From: Bacilli bacterium
GTDB taxonomy: Bacteria; Bacillota_I; Bacilli_A; RF39; UBA660
NCBI GenBank assembly: GCA_007117695.1
Contig: SKFZ01000009.1
Span: 1 to 35,033, forward strand
Direction of reading: 5' to 3'
DNA length: 35,033 nt
The notes below the pieces were generated by a model. It was not told where the DNA came from. It was given only the letters and a program-made list of their open reading frames with translations, and did not search any database. Every line of letters starts with the position of its first letter. Position 1 is the first letter of the stretch. A program made the position numbers and the translations under genes. Of the stretch, positions 1 to 5,969 are shown one piece after another.

Positions 1-207
1 ACTAATTAGAAACTCACCGCTTATAGTAACGTCTTCTTCTGTTTCGTTTTCAAGATAATAAACGATGTCATGCCCTTGCCAAGTTCTTTGCTTAGCAGTT
101 AATGTCAAACCTTCAGCTGGTGGTGTCGAATCATAACCATCGACTTCTACAATAGTTAATCCGACGATGAATAAAGCAAGCACAATAAATGCTATAAACT
201 TTTTCAC
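1..207 (-). CDS. N-terminal part of an exported or membrane-anchored protein (runs off the window)
   Basis: The frame stays open from a GTG at 207 to the window edge (69 codons). The protein begins MKKFIAFIVLALFIVG, a short positive start followed by about 15 hydrophobic residues, which is a signal peptide or signal anchor. There is no lipobox cysteine. The rest is polar and acidic, with no motif I recognise. An in-frame ATG lies two codons upstream, but it nearly abuts the Shine-Dalgarno AAGGAGG; the GTG is 7 nt from it and is the better start. A strong extended -10 box precedes it. Function unknown. Confidence 0.7.
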   Translation of the reverse strand, partial: MKKFIAFIVLALFIVGLTIVEVDGYDSTPPAEGLTLTAKQRTWQGHDIVYYLENETEEDVTISGEFLIS

Positions 208-228
208 AACCATACCTCCTTAATTTAG

Positions 229-237
229 ATTATAGCA
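229..237 (-). promoter_or_regulatory. Extended -10 promoter for the leftmost minus-strand gene
   Basis: The minus strand reads TGCTATAAT, a perfect -10 hexamer with a TGN extension, 21 bp before the GTG start at 207. No good -35 hexamer is visible at 17 bp, as is common for extended -10 promoters. Confidence 0.6.
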
Positions 238-305
238 CAAAAAATTAAAATAAATAAAAAATAATGATTATCAATTTAAATTAGGTTTTCTTTTACTAAT
301 AAATT

Positions 306-314
306 TGATATAAT
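306..314 (+). promoter_or_regulatory. Extended -10 promoter for the 30-residue membrane peptide
   Basis: TGATATAAT lies 34 bp before the ATG at 349. It combines a consensus -10 box with a TG extension; the -35 region is poor. Confidence 0.6.
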
Positions 315-348
315 CATTTAAGAAAAGTACTAAATGAGGTGGATATTA

Positions 349-441
349 ATGAGTGATAAAACTAAAAGAATATTTGCAATAATTGCCCTAATCTTTATGA
401 TAATCGGATTTATTGCACCATTACTTGCTATTTTTATATAA
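349..441 (+). CDS. 30-residue single-pass membrane microprotein
   Basis: The ORF is ATG to TAA, 30 codons, with the Shine-Dalgarno GAGGTGG 6 nt upstream, an extended -10 promoter and a strong terminator right after the stop, so it is a complete one-gene transcription unit. The product starts MSDKTKR and then is almost wholly hydrophobic (IFAIIALIFMIIGFIAPLL), so it is one transmembrane helix with a short positive cytoplasmic tail. It recalls the very small one-helix proteins of Firmicutes (DUF4044-like), but I cannot assign it to a family. The protein is too short for homology alone, so the evidence is mainly the complete set of expression signals. Confidence 0.6.
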   Translation: MSDKTKRIFAIIALIFMIIGFIAPLLAIFI

Positions 442-471
442 AAAAAGAACTTTAAAAAAGTTCTTTTTTTT
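441..471. terminator. Bidirectional intrinsic terminator
   Basis: An A-rich arm with AAAGAACTTT, a short A loop and AAAGTTCTTT followed by a T-run form a hairpin that works on both strands. It ends the microprotein gene on the plus strand and the nusB-xseAB-pilin operon on the minus strand. Confidence 0.8.
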
Positions 472-1114
472 AATTACATTCATCCACTACAATAGTTCTG
501 ATTATAATTCTAATAATATCTTGATTTTCAACTTTGTAACTAGCATAATATGTTCCTGCGTTATCTAGATTATTTAAATCAATAGTATTTCCATAATAAT
601 CAAAATATGCCACTTCATATTCACCAATAAAATTCCCTTGATAATCAGTTGCATAAACACCTGGATCATTAAAGTTTGAGTTTAAACATAAATTCAAAAT
701 ATTAGGCCCATTTAATCTAATTAAAGGAGCGTTTTCTACATCGTAAGTTAACTCATTAAACTCTTCCATTACAAAAGCTTTAACTGCAATATCATCTTTA
801 ACTACTTTTATTAAAGTTCTAGGATCAAACCTTTCATCTGTAATAGGGTTTTTAATATTATTTTCAATATAACCTTCGAACTCTAATTGATTTAAACTTA
901 TAAACATAGCAGAGCCAGTCTTCAAACTAACTTGGAGCATTTTATCCGTATAATAACTTTTAGATGCCAATTCAATATTTCTAATCTGACTTTTATATGC
1001 ACTGTTTTTATAATTTGAAATGCTATTTTCAATAACAGGTATTACTAATATTGAAATTAGTGATAAAATTACGACAATTCCTACTAATTCTACCAAAGTA
1101 AATCCTTTTTTCAT
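470..1114 (-). CDS. Type IV pilin-like protein with C-terminal Ig-like (DUF5011-type) domain
   Basis: The protein (214 aa) opens with MKKGFTLVEL and a hydrophobic helix to about residue 27, a class III prepilin signal cleaved between G4 and F5 with the conserved glutamate at mature position 5. Residues 28-125 resemble the N-terminal part of a GspG/PilE-type pilin. Residues about 129-214 (PLIRLNGPN..., NDPGVYATD..., NAGTYYASYKV...) match the pattern of bacterial Ig-like DUF5011 domains that occur in surface proteins. Its only two cysteines, C143 and C213, sit at the two ends of that domain and could form a disulfide. An upstream in-frame ATG at 1132 exists, but AGGGA is correctly spaced only for 1114. 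It is the last gene of the nusB-xseA-xseB unit, 7 bp after xseB. The prepilin peptidase at 15133-15891 would process it. Confidence 0.85.
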   Translation of the reverse strand: MKKGFTLVELVGIVVILSLISILVIPVIENSISNYKNSAYKSQIRNIELASKSYYTDKMLQVSLKTGSAMFISLNQLEFEGYIENNIKNPITDERFDPRTLIKVVKDDIAVKAFVMEEFNELTYDVENAPLIRLNGPNILNLCLNSNFNDPGVYATDYQGNFIGEYEVAYFDYYGNTIDLNNLDNAGTYYASYKVENQDIIRIIIRTIVVDECN

Positions 1115-1121
1115 ACAATCC

Positions 1122-1340
1122 CTACTCAACATTAAAATCTTCTAATTCATTATTTTCTTTTACAATCTTAGTTACTTTTTCTTCTGCTTCATCTAACTTT
1201 TTTTGACAAGATTTTGCAAGCTTCATAGCTTCAGTATATTTGTCAATTGCCGAATCTAAGTCTAAATCACCGTCTTCTAACTCTTTTATAATTTCCTCTA
1301 ATTTACTTAACTCATCCTCTAATTTAACTTTTTCACTCAT
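1122..1340 (-). CDS. xseB: Exodeoxyribonuclease VII small subunit
   Basis: The 72-residue acidic helical protein has the family pattern LEELSKLEEIIKELE-type start, the D-L-D-L-D-S-A-I-D-K-Y stretch (residues about 25-35) and A-x-x-L-x-K-x-C-Q-K-K-L-D-E-A-E-E-K-V, as in XseB. It binds along the coiled coil of XseA to form exonuclease VII, which degrades single-stranded DNA in the cytoplasm for repair and recombination. Its length is usual. The start is preceded by AAAGGAGG. It overlaps the end of xseA by 8 bp, so translation is probably coupled. A pilin gene follows, where ispA is common in other Firmicutes. Confidence 0.93.
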   Translation of the reverse strand: MSEKVKLEDELSKLEEIIKELEDGDLDLDSAIDKYTEAMKLAKSCQKKLDEAEEKVTKIVKENNELEDFNVE

Positions 1341-2595
1341 AATTTACCTCCTTTACAAGTGTATTAACATTTCCATCTTTAAATTTAATTGTAATTTTAT
1401 CATTGATTTGTAAATCTTTTATTTTTACAACTTTATCATCTTTCTTAACAATAGTATAACCTCTTTTTAAGGTATTGAGTGGATTTAATATATTCAACTT
1501 ATCAATCTTATTGTTAAGCGAGTTATGATAATCTTTAGTTATTAATTCTGGTTTTTCAATAATATAACTTTTTATAATGTTGTTATAAATATTATGCAAT
1601 GAATTTTTTTTATTTATTATAAGTTGATTTAATATCTCTACATACTGATCTTTTTGTTGTTGCTTATTTTGATATAAAACAAAAGGATTTTTTAAAATAT
1701 AATGATCTTTATAACTTATAAAAACATTTTGTATGTATTTTAATTTATTTTCAATTATTTTATTGGCCCTAATTTTAACATTATCTATATTAGTTAAAAT
1801 GTTGATAAAATTAGGAGCAACAATTTCCGCGGCGGCTGTAGGTGTTGGTGCTCTTTTATCTGCCACAAAATCACTAATTGTAAAATCAACCTCATGGCCT
1901 ACTGCACTAATAATTGGTGTTTTAGCCTCAAATATAGCATACGCTACATCTTTCTCATTAAAGCTCCACAAATCCTCAATGGAGCCCCCACCACGCCCTA
2001 AAATAATTACATCCAATCTAAATTGATCAGCTTTTTTAATAGCACTAACAATTGATTCATGAGCATTTTTACCTTGAACAAGACTTGGGAACAAATAAGT
2101 TTCAGCAAACGGATACCTTCTTTTTAATGTTGTTAATATATCTTTTACTGCTGCCCCATTCTCTGCTGTAATAATACCAATCTTGTTTGGTATTTTAGGT
2201 AATTCTTTTTTATTTTCTTCTTTAAAAAGGCCTAACCCATCTAATTCTTTTTTCAAGTTTTCAAAAGCCACATGAAGACTTCCTAATCCATCCTCTTTCA
2301 TGTCTTCTATATAAATTTGATAGTTTCCTGTAACTTCATAAACTGAAACTCTACCTATTACTAATACAGTTTGTCCATCTTTTGGAGTGAAAGTTAATCT
2401 TTTTGTCGAGCCTTTAAACATTACAGCACTAACTCTAGCATTTTCATCTTTTAATGAAAAATATAAATGCCCTGTTGTTCCTTTTAAATTTGATATTTCG
2501 CCTTTCAAAAAAACAGTTGATAAGTTTTCATCTGTATCAAATTTGTGTTTCAAATATTTGTTTAAAGCACTAACTGTTAAGTATTTATTTTCCAT
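1333..2595 (-). CDS. xseA: Exodeoxyribonuclease VII large subunit
   Basis: 420 aa. Residues 5-100 form the N-terminal OB-fold that binds single-stranded DNA (VSALNKYLK..., FLKGEISN...GHLYFSLKD). The nuclease core follows from about 130 (PKIPNKIGIITA), with GRGGGSIEDLWSFNE at 200-214, AVGHE at 231-235 and DKRAPTPTAAAE at 246-257, all hallmark motifs. A long coiled coil to the end binds XseB. The length is slightly below the ~450 aa typical of Bacillus. It ends in TGA inside xseB and starts 8 bp after nusB, with AGGTGAT as Shine-Dalgarno sequence. Confidence 0.97.
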   Translation of the reverse strand: MENKYLTVSALNKYLKHKFDTDENLSTVFLKGEISNLKGTTGHLYFSLKDENARVSAVMFKGSTKRLTFTPKDGQTVLVIGRVSVYEVTGNYQIYIEDMKEDGLGSLHVAFENLKKELDGLGLFKEENKKELPKIPNKIGIITAENGAAVKDILTTLKRRYPFAETYLFPSLVQGKNAHESIVSAIKKADQFRLDVIILGRGGGSIEDLWSFNEKDVAYAIFEAKTPIISAVGHEVDFTISDFVADKRAPTPTAAAEIVAPNFINILTNIDNVKIRANKIIENKLKYIQNVFISYKDHYILKNPFVLYQNKQQQKDQYVEILNQLIINKKNSLHNIYNNIIKSYIIEKPELITKDYHNSLNNKIDKLNILNPLNTLKRGYTIVKKDDKVVKIKDLQINDKITIKFKDGNVNTLVKEVNYE

Positions 2596-2603
2596 TATAT
2601 CAC

Positions 2604-3005
2604 CTACTTATTATGGTAAACTTTATCTAAAACACTATTAATCATTTTTCTAACTTCATCATCACTATACATCTTAGCAAGTTCAATCGCCTCATTAATA
2701 CAAACAATGTCTGGAGTTTCTGTATATGTTAATTCAAAAATACCCATTTTTAAAATTGCTTGATCAGTATAACCTAATCTGTCTATTGTCCAATCTTTTA
2801 AGTATTTATTTGCAATTTCATCGATTTCCTTTTCATGAGTAACTACACCATATACAACTTCTTTTACAAATTCATTTTCCATTTCTAAGACTTCTTTTAT
2901 AACTTCTTCAATGTCATATTTCATATTGTTTTTTCTATATACATTTATTTGATAAAGAATTGTCATTATTTTATTTCTAAGTTCACTTCTTGTTAATTTT
3001 TTCAT
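2604..3005 (-). CDS. nusB: Transcription antitermination factor NusB
   Basis: 133 aa, all-helical, with the NusB pattern at the C-terminal half: D-Q-A-I-L-K-M-G-I-F-E-L, then V-C-I-N-E-A-I-E-L-A-K-M-Y and a final INSVLDKVY. NusB with S10 (NusE) binds boxA RNA and stops premature termination of rRNA transcription. The ATG is preceded by GGTGAT and by an extended -10 box 15 bp upstream. It heads the nusB-xseA-xseB-pilin unit. The order nusB then xseA-xseB is typical of Firmicutes, though folD is missing here. Confidence 0.95.
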   Translation of the reverse strand: MKKLTRSELRNKIMTILYQINVYRKNNMKYDIEEVIKEVLEMENEFVKEVVYGVVTHEKEIDEIANKYLKDWTIDRLGYTDQAILKMGIFELTYTETPDIVCINEAIELAKMYSDDEVRKMINSVLDKVYHNK

Positions 3006-3020
3006 ATTATCACCACAATA

Positions 3021-3029
3021 ATTATAGCA
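3021..3029 (-). promoter_or_regulatory. Extended -10 promoter of nusB operon
   Basis: Minus strand TGCTATAAT ends 15 bp before the nusB ATG. The predicted leader is about 8-9 nt and holds little beyond the GGTGAT Shine-Dalgarno sequence. Confidence 0.65.
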
Positions 3030-3051
3030 CTTAAGTTATTAAAAGTAAAAG

Positions 3052-3074
3052 AAAAACATTACTTCTGTAATGTT
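3052..3074 (-). terminator. Intrinsic terminator after the 180-aa membrane protein gene
   Basis: On the minus strand AACATTAC, loop AGAA, GTAATGTT and a short T-run. Two bases of the TAA stop codon (3073-3075) lie in the stem. Confidence 0.7.
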
Positions 3075-3615
3075 ATTTTTTTTCCATATTTTTAAAATAT
3101 TCTTTAGCCTCATCTAAATAATTCAAATAGTGATGTCTTTTCAATGATTCTGGAACTTCAGCTTTAAGAGCATCTCTAATTAATGTTAATTTTTTAAGAA
3201 TAATGTTAACTTCTTCTACTTTTTTTCTGTATTTTTCAAAAATTAATTCATACCAAAATTTAAAAAAATAACTTATGAACAAAAAAGTAACAATGAAAGA
3301 AATGATAGTTGCTATATTAACTATATTGTCTTCTAAATAAAATACTACGCCAAGCAATGTATTAAAAATAAAATTAAATACTAAAAATGACATAACAAGA
3401 AGAACAACATTAATAACAAATAAAGCAAGTCCCGCAAAGAAGCTGCTTAATTTTCTTTTTTTAGCTTCCGTTTGCACTATAAGTTTGAAATCAAGAAGAA
3501 CTTCAAATTGTTCTTTTTCTTCCATTTTTTCTACACTTATTAAAACTTTATTTAATTCGTTTTCTAAATTATCAATTCTTTTAGTTTTAATAAAATTTAT
3601 TAAATCTTTAATCAC
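3073..3615 (-). CDS. Uncharacterised two-helix membrane protein
   Basis: 180 aa. An N-terminal cytoplasmic-looking helical segment (residues 1-55, rich in K and E) is followed by two to three hydrophobic segments (about 58-88 and 95-120), then a charged, probably coiled-coil C-terminal tail (about 125-180). I do not recognise a family. The start is GTG with GGTGAT just upstream and an extended -10 box 15 bp before it, so it is its own transcription unit between nusB and the LRR pilin, ended by a hairpin that includes its stop codon. Confidence 0.75.
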   Translation of the reverse strand: MIKDLINFIKTKRIDNLENELNKVLISVEKMEEKEQFEVLLDFKLIVQTEAKKRKLSSFFAGLALFVINVVLLVMSFLVFNFIFNTLLGVVFYLEDNIVNIATIISFIVTFLFISYFFKFWYELIFEKYRKKVEEVNIILKKLTLIRDALKAEVPESLKRHHYLNYLDEAKEYFKNMEKK

Positions 3616-3630
3616 ATTATCACCACTTAA

Positions 3631-3639
3631 ATTATATCA
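3631..3639 (-). promoter_or_regulatory. Extended -10 promoter of the 180-aa membrane protein gene
   Basis: Minus strand TGATATAAT ends 15 bp before the GTG start, the same geometry as at nusB. No clear -35. Confidence 0.6.
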
Positions 3640-3659
3640 TAAAAATATGTATTTTAATA

Positions 3660-5480
3660 TTAATCTCTTAAATAAACAGGAGTAACATCGAAGGCTGATA
3701 CCGCAACATTTACATTGGCTGCATAATTATCTATCTCTACATCACCTTCACCATAATTGTTACGCCTAAAAGTCCATGTTCCAATATCTGTTACACTATT
3801 TGGAATAAATACGCTTGTAATTTCATTATCTATAAAAGTACTATTTCCAATTGTAAGTAAATTGTTTGATAATACTACTGTTTCAATATAATTATCTCGA
3901 AAAGAATGTGATCCAATCGATAAAACACTATTTGGAATAGTAACTGTTGTCAATTCATTATTAGAAAACGCACTATCTTCAATTTCTACCAAATTGTTTG
4001 ATAAAGTAAGTGAGCTAATAATGTTTTCTCTAAAAGCGTGCTCCCCTATTGATGTAATTGAGTTGGGTATAATTATTTCTGATATATTATTTCTTGCAAA
4101 AGCATATCTTGGTAATGTTGTTAATAAAGAATTTATTGATACATTAGTTATTTCATTTCTATGAAAAGCTTCATTTCCAAGAGATGTTAAATTATTAGGA
4201 AGATCTACACTAGTGATTTCATTATCTCTAAAAGCAACAGTTTCAATATTAGTTAAACTACTTGGAAAGTCCACACTAGAAATTTTGTTGTTAGCAAAAG
4301 CACCAAATTTTATATCAGTTAATGTACTAGGCAATGAAATGCTTTGAATCTGATTAATATGAAATGATGTAGGACCTATCACCTCAACACCTTCTTCAAT
4401 TATTAGTGTTTCAATCAAGTTATTTCTAAATGAATTATCTTCAATAATTTCTATGTTTCCAGGAATAGTAAGTGTTGTAAGTAAATTAGTGTGAAAAGCA
4501 TTAGTTCCAATTTTATTTAGTGTGCTTGGAATATTTAAAGTGTTTATATGATTTTCTCTAAAAGCAAAGTCATCGATTTCTTCCAATGAACTAGGCATAC
4601 TAAAAGATTCAATAACATTTAAATAAAATGATGCAACACCAATTCTCTCTAAACCATTTGTTAACGATAATGTGGAAATATTATTTTCTCTAAATGCATG
4701 ATCATCAATATTAATTATATTACTTGGAATACTTACATTTGTTAAATTATTATTTCTAAACGCACCAAAACTTATCTCATTTATGGTATTTGGTATATCA
4801 ATATTTTCTAATTCATTATACGCAAAAGCAAAACTTCCAATTGAAGTAATATTGTTTGAAAGATTAACTGATGGAATACTATTTGTACTGAATGCATGTG
4901 TTTCTATTTCAGTTATAGTTGATGGCAAAACTAAATAAGTAAGCCCCTTATCACTAAATGCCTCTTCACCTATTTTAAAAACCTCTTCACCATCAATATG
5001 CGATGGTATAATAACAGATGATATACACCCAGTTTCATTAGTATTATAGTTTGTTATAACGCCCTCACTAAACTCAAAACAAGATTCAGACATTAAAGTA
5101 ATATTAGTTAAATCACAAGTTTCATAATCAGTTGATTCAGTTATTTCATTCCCGATTTTAAAATAACATTTATTATTAAATTCTAATGCAAGGGCAATAC
5201 TTTCATCTGGCAAAACAACAACTTCTCCTGAGTCTGGTCGATTACCTGAATAATCTAGCTCGTCTAATATGTTCTCATTAAAATTTATTGAATTATTATT
5301 TATTTGTACTCCAGAGTAATATATTTCACCAGCTCTTTGTATGTTATTAACGCTTTCAAAATTAGCCTTGTCTCTAGAGTTATTTATTGCATCCATAACA
5401 TTTGGAGTTGCTATTAACGCGATTAATCCTATTACAATTATCACTGCAAGTAATTCTATTAATGTAAAACCTTTTTTCAT
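3660..5480 (-). CDS. Pilin-like protein fused to a long BspA-type leucine-rich repeat (LRR_5) domain
   Basis: 606 aa from the ATG at 5480; the GTG at 5489 is rejected because it overlaps the AAGGTG Shine-Dalgarno sequence. The N-terminus MKKGFTLIELLAVI is a class III prepilin signal with cleavage G4/F5 and Glu at mature position 5, followed by a pilin-type helix to about residue 50. Residues 50-150 are a small globular part with all four cysteines (C105, C122, C134, C152). From about 165 the chain is BspA-like: an entry segment (V-I-I-P-S-H-I-D-G-E-E-V) and 19 units of 22-23 residues, each with an (A/S/T)-F-x-x-N core and I/L-x-(I/L)-P-x-(S/T/N)-(I/L) strand. BspA repeats occur in surface adhesins of oral and gut microbes and protists. 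The gene stands alone. The inferred role is an adhesive minor pilin; no partner or ligand is visible. Confidence 0.88.
   Translation of the reverse strand: MKKGFTLIELLAVIIVIGLIALIATPNVMDAINNSRDKANFESVNNIQRAGEIYYSGVQINNNSINFNENILDELDYSGNRPDSGEVVVLPDESIALALEFNNKCYFKIGNEITESTDYETCDLTNITLMSESCFEFSEGVITNYNTNETGCISSVIIPSHIDGEEVFKIGEEAFSDKGLTYLVLPSTITEIETHAFSTNSIPSVNLSNNITSIGSFAFAYNELENIDIPNTINEISFGAFRNNNLTNVSIPSNIINIDDHAFRENNISTLSLTNGLERIGVASFYLNVIESFSMPSSLEEIDDFAFRENHINTLNIPSTLNKIGTNAFHTNLLTTLTIPGNIEIIEDNSFRNNLIETLIIEEGVEVIGPTSFHINQIQSISLPSTLTDIKFGAFANNKISSVDFPSSLTNIETVAFRDNEITSVDLPNNLTSLGNEAFHRNEITNVSINSLLTTLPRYAFARNNISEIIIPNSITSIGEHAFRENIISSLTLSNNLVEIEDSAFSNNELTTVTIPNSVLSIGSHSFRDNYIETVVLSNNLLTIGNSTFIDNEITSVFIPNSVTDIGTWTFRRNNYGEGDVEIDNYAANVNVAVSAFDVTPVYLRD
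3756..4988 (-). repeat. 19 tandem BspA-type LRR_5 units in the pilin gene
   Basis: In-frame tandem units of about 66-69 bp encode the leucine-rich domain. At the protein level the variable position after the Phe of the core changes between FREN/FRDN/FRNN types and others (FYLN, FHTN, FHIN, FANN), roughly every second unit over part of the array. That suggests growth partly by duplication of double units. DNA copies are well diverged, so this is not a young satellite. Confidence 0.85.
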
Positions 5481-5538
5481 AAAAAACACCTTATCCTTAT
5501 TTTAAAAGTATATAGTATATGATAATAATTTTCAAATT

Positions 5539-5567
5539 AAAAAAATAGAAAGTTAACTTTCTATTTT
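5539..5567 (-). terminator. Intrinsic terminator of the small membrane protein gene
   Basis: A perfect 26-bp palindrome at 5542-5567 (arms of 13 bp around AGTT/AACT) is followed on the minus strand by a run of T. The TAG stop at 5561-5563 lies in the stem. Confidence 0.8.
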
Positions 5568-5941
5568 ATTATATATTTCTCTGCTTCCCCTTGGTATAGT
5601 TTAACAAATGTCATAATATATAAATAAATTATCATTACAAACAATAAGATCCAACCAAATATTGGCACAATAAATAATATTAACCATATATATGGTGATA
5701 AATAATATTCGCTTCCGGCAATATCAAGTTTTTTAGCGGTCACTGCTAACATTTGAAAGTTTAAAACATTAAGCATTACTGCAAAAGGAAATAATAATAT
5801 TAAACCTATTAACCAATTTTTCCAATTGAAATACCAAGAATCTTCTTTAAAACAATCAAGCATTGCGGCAAGTAATATAGGGCCTCCCATTGCATATAAC
5901 AGTATCCAAAACCAAAAATATTCTCTTTTTAATAAAATCAT
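5561..5941 (-). CDS. Uncharacterised small polytopic membrane protein
   Basis: About 126 aa from the ATG at 5941, which has AGGAG at 7 nt; the frame is also open to a GTG at 5950, but that codon and the next ATG sit too close to the Shine-Dalgarno sequence. It has about three hydrophobic stretches (WFWILLYAMGGPILLAAML; WLIGLILLFPFAVML; YIWLILFIVPIFGWILLFVMIIYLYIM), with the second and third separated by a short polar loop. No family recognised. The promoter overlaps the mutS stop codon and its own terminator follows, so it is a single-gene unit just downstream of mutS. Confidence 0.72.
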   Translation of the reverse strand: MILLKREYFWFWILLYAMGGPILLAAMLDCFKEDSWYFNWKNWLIGLILLFPFAVMLNVLNFQMLAVTAKKLDIAGSEYYLSPYIWLILFIVPIFGWILLFVMIIYLYIMTFVKLYQGEAEKYIIK

Positions 5942-5960
5942 TTTCATCACTCCTAAAAGT

Positions 5961-5969
5961 ATTATATCA
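5961..5969 (-). promoter_or_regulatory. Extended -10 promoter overlapping the mutS stop codon
   Basis: Minus strand TGATATAAT; its TGA is the mutS stop codon (5967-5969). It lies 19 bp before the ATG at 5941. Confidence 0.6.

Noticed and set aside
3756-4988. Regular ~68-bp periodicity that could be a CRISPR or satellite array
   Set aside because: It is in frame, diverged at DNA level and encodes the leucine-rich units of the pilin.
5542-5567. Perfect 26-bp palindrome as an operator
   Set aside because: Its place at a gene end with a T-run on the transcribed strand makes it an ordinary terminator.
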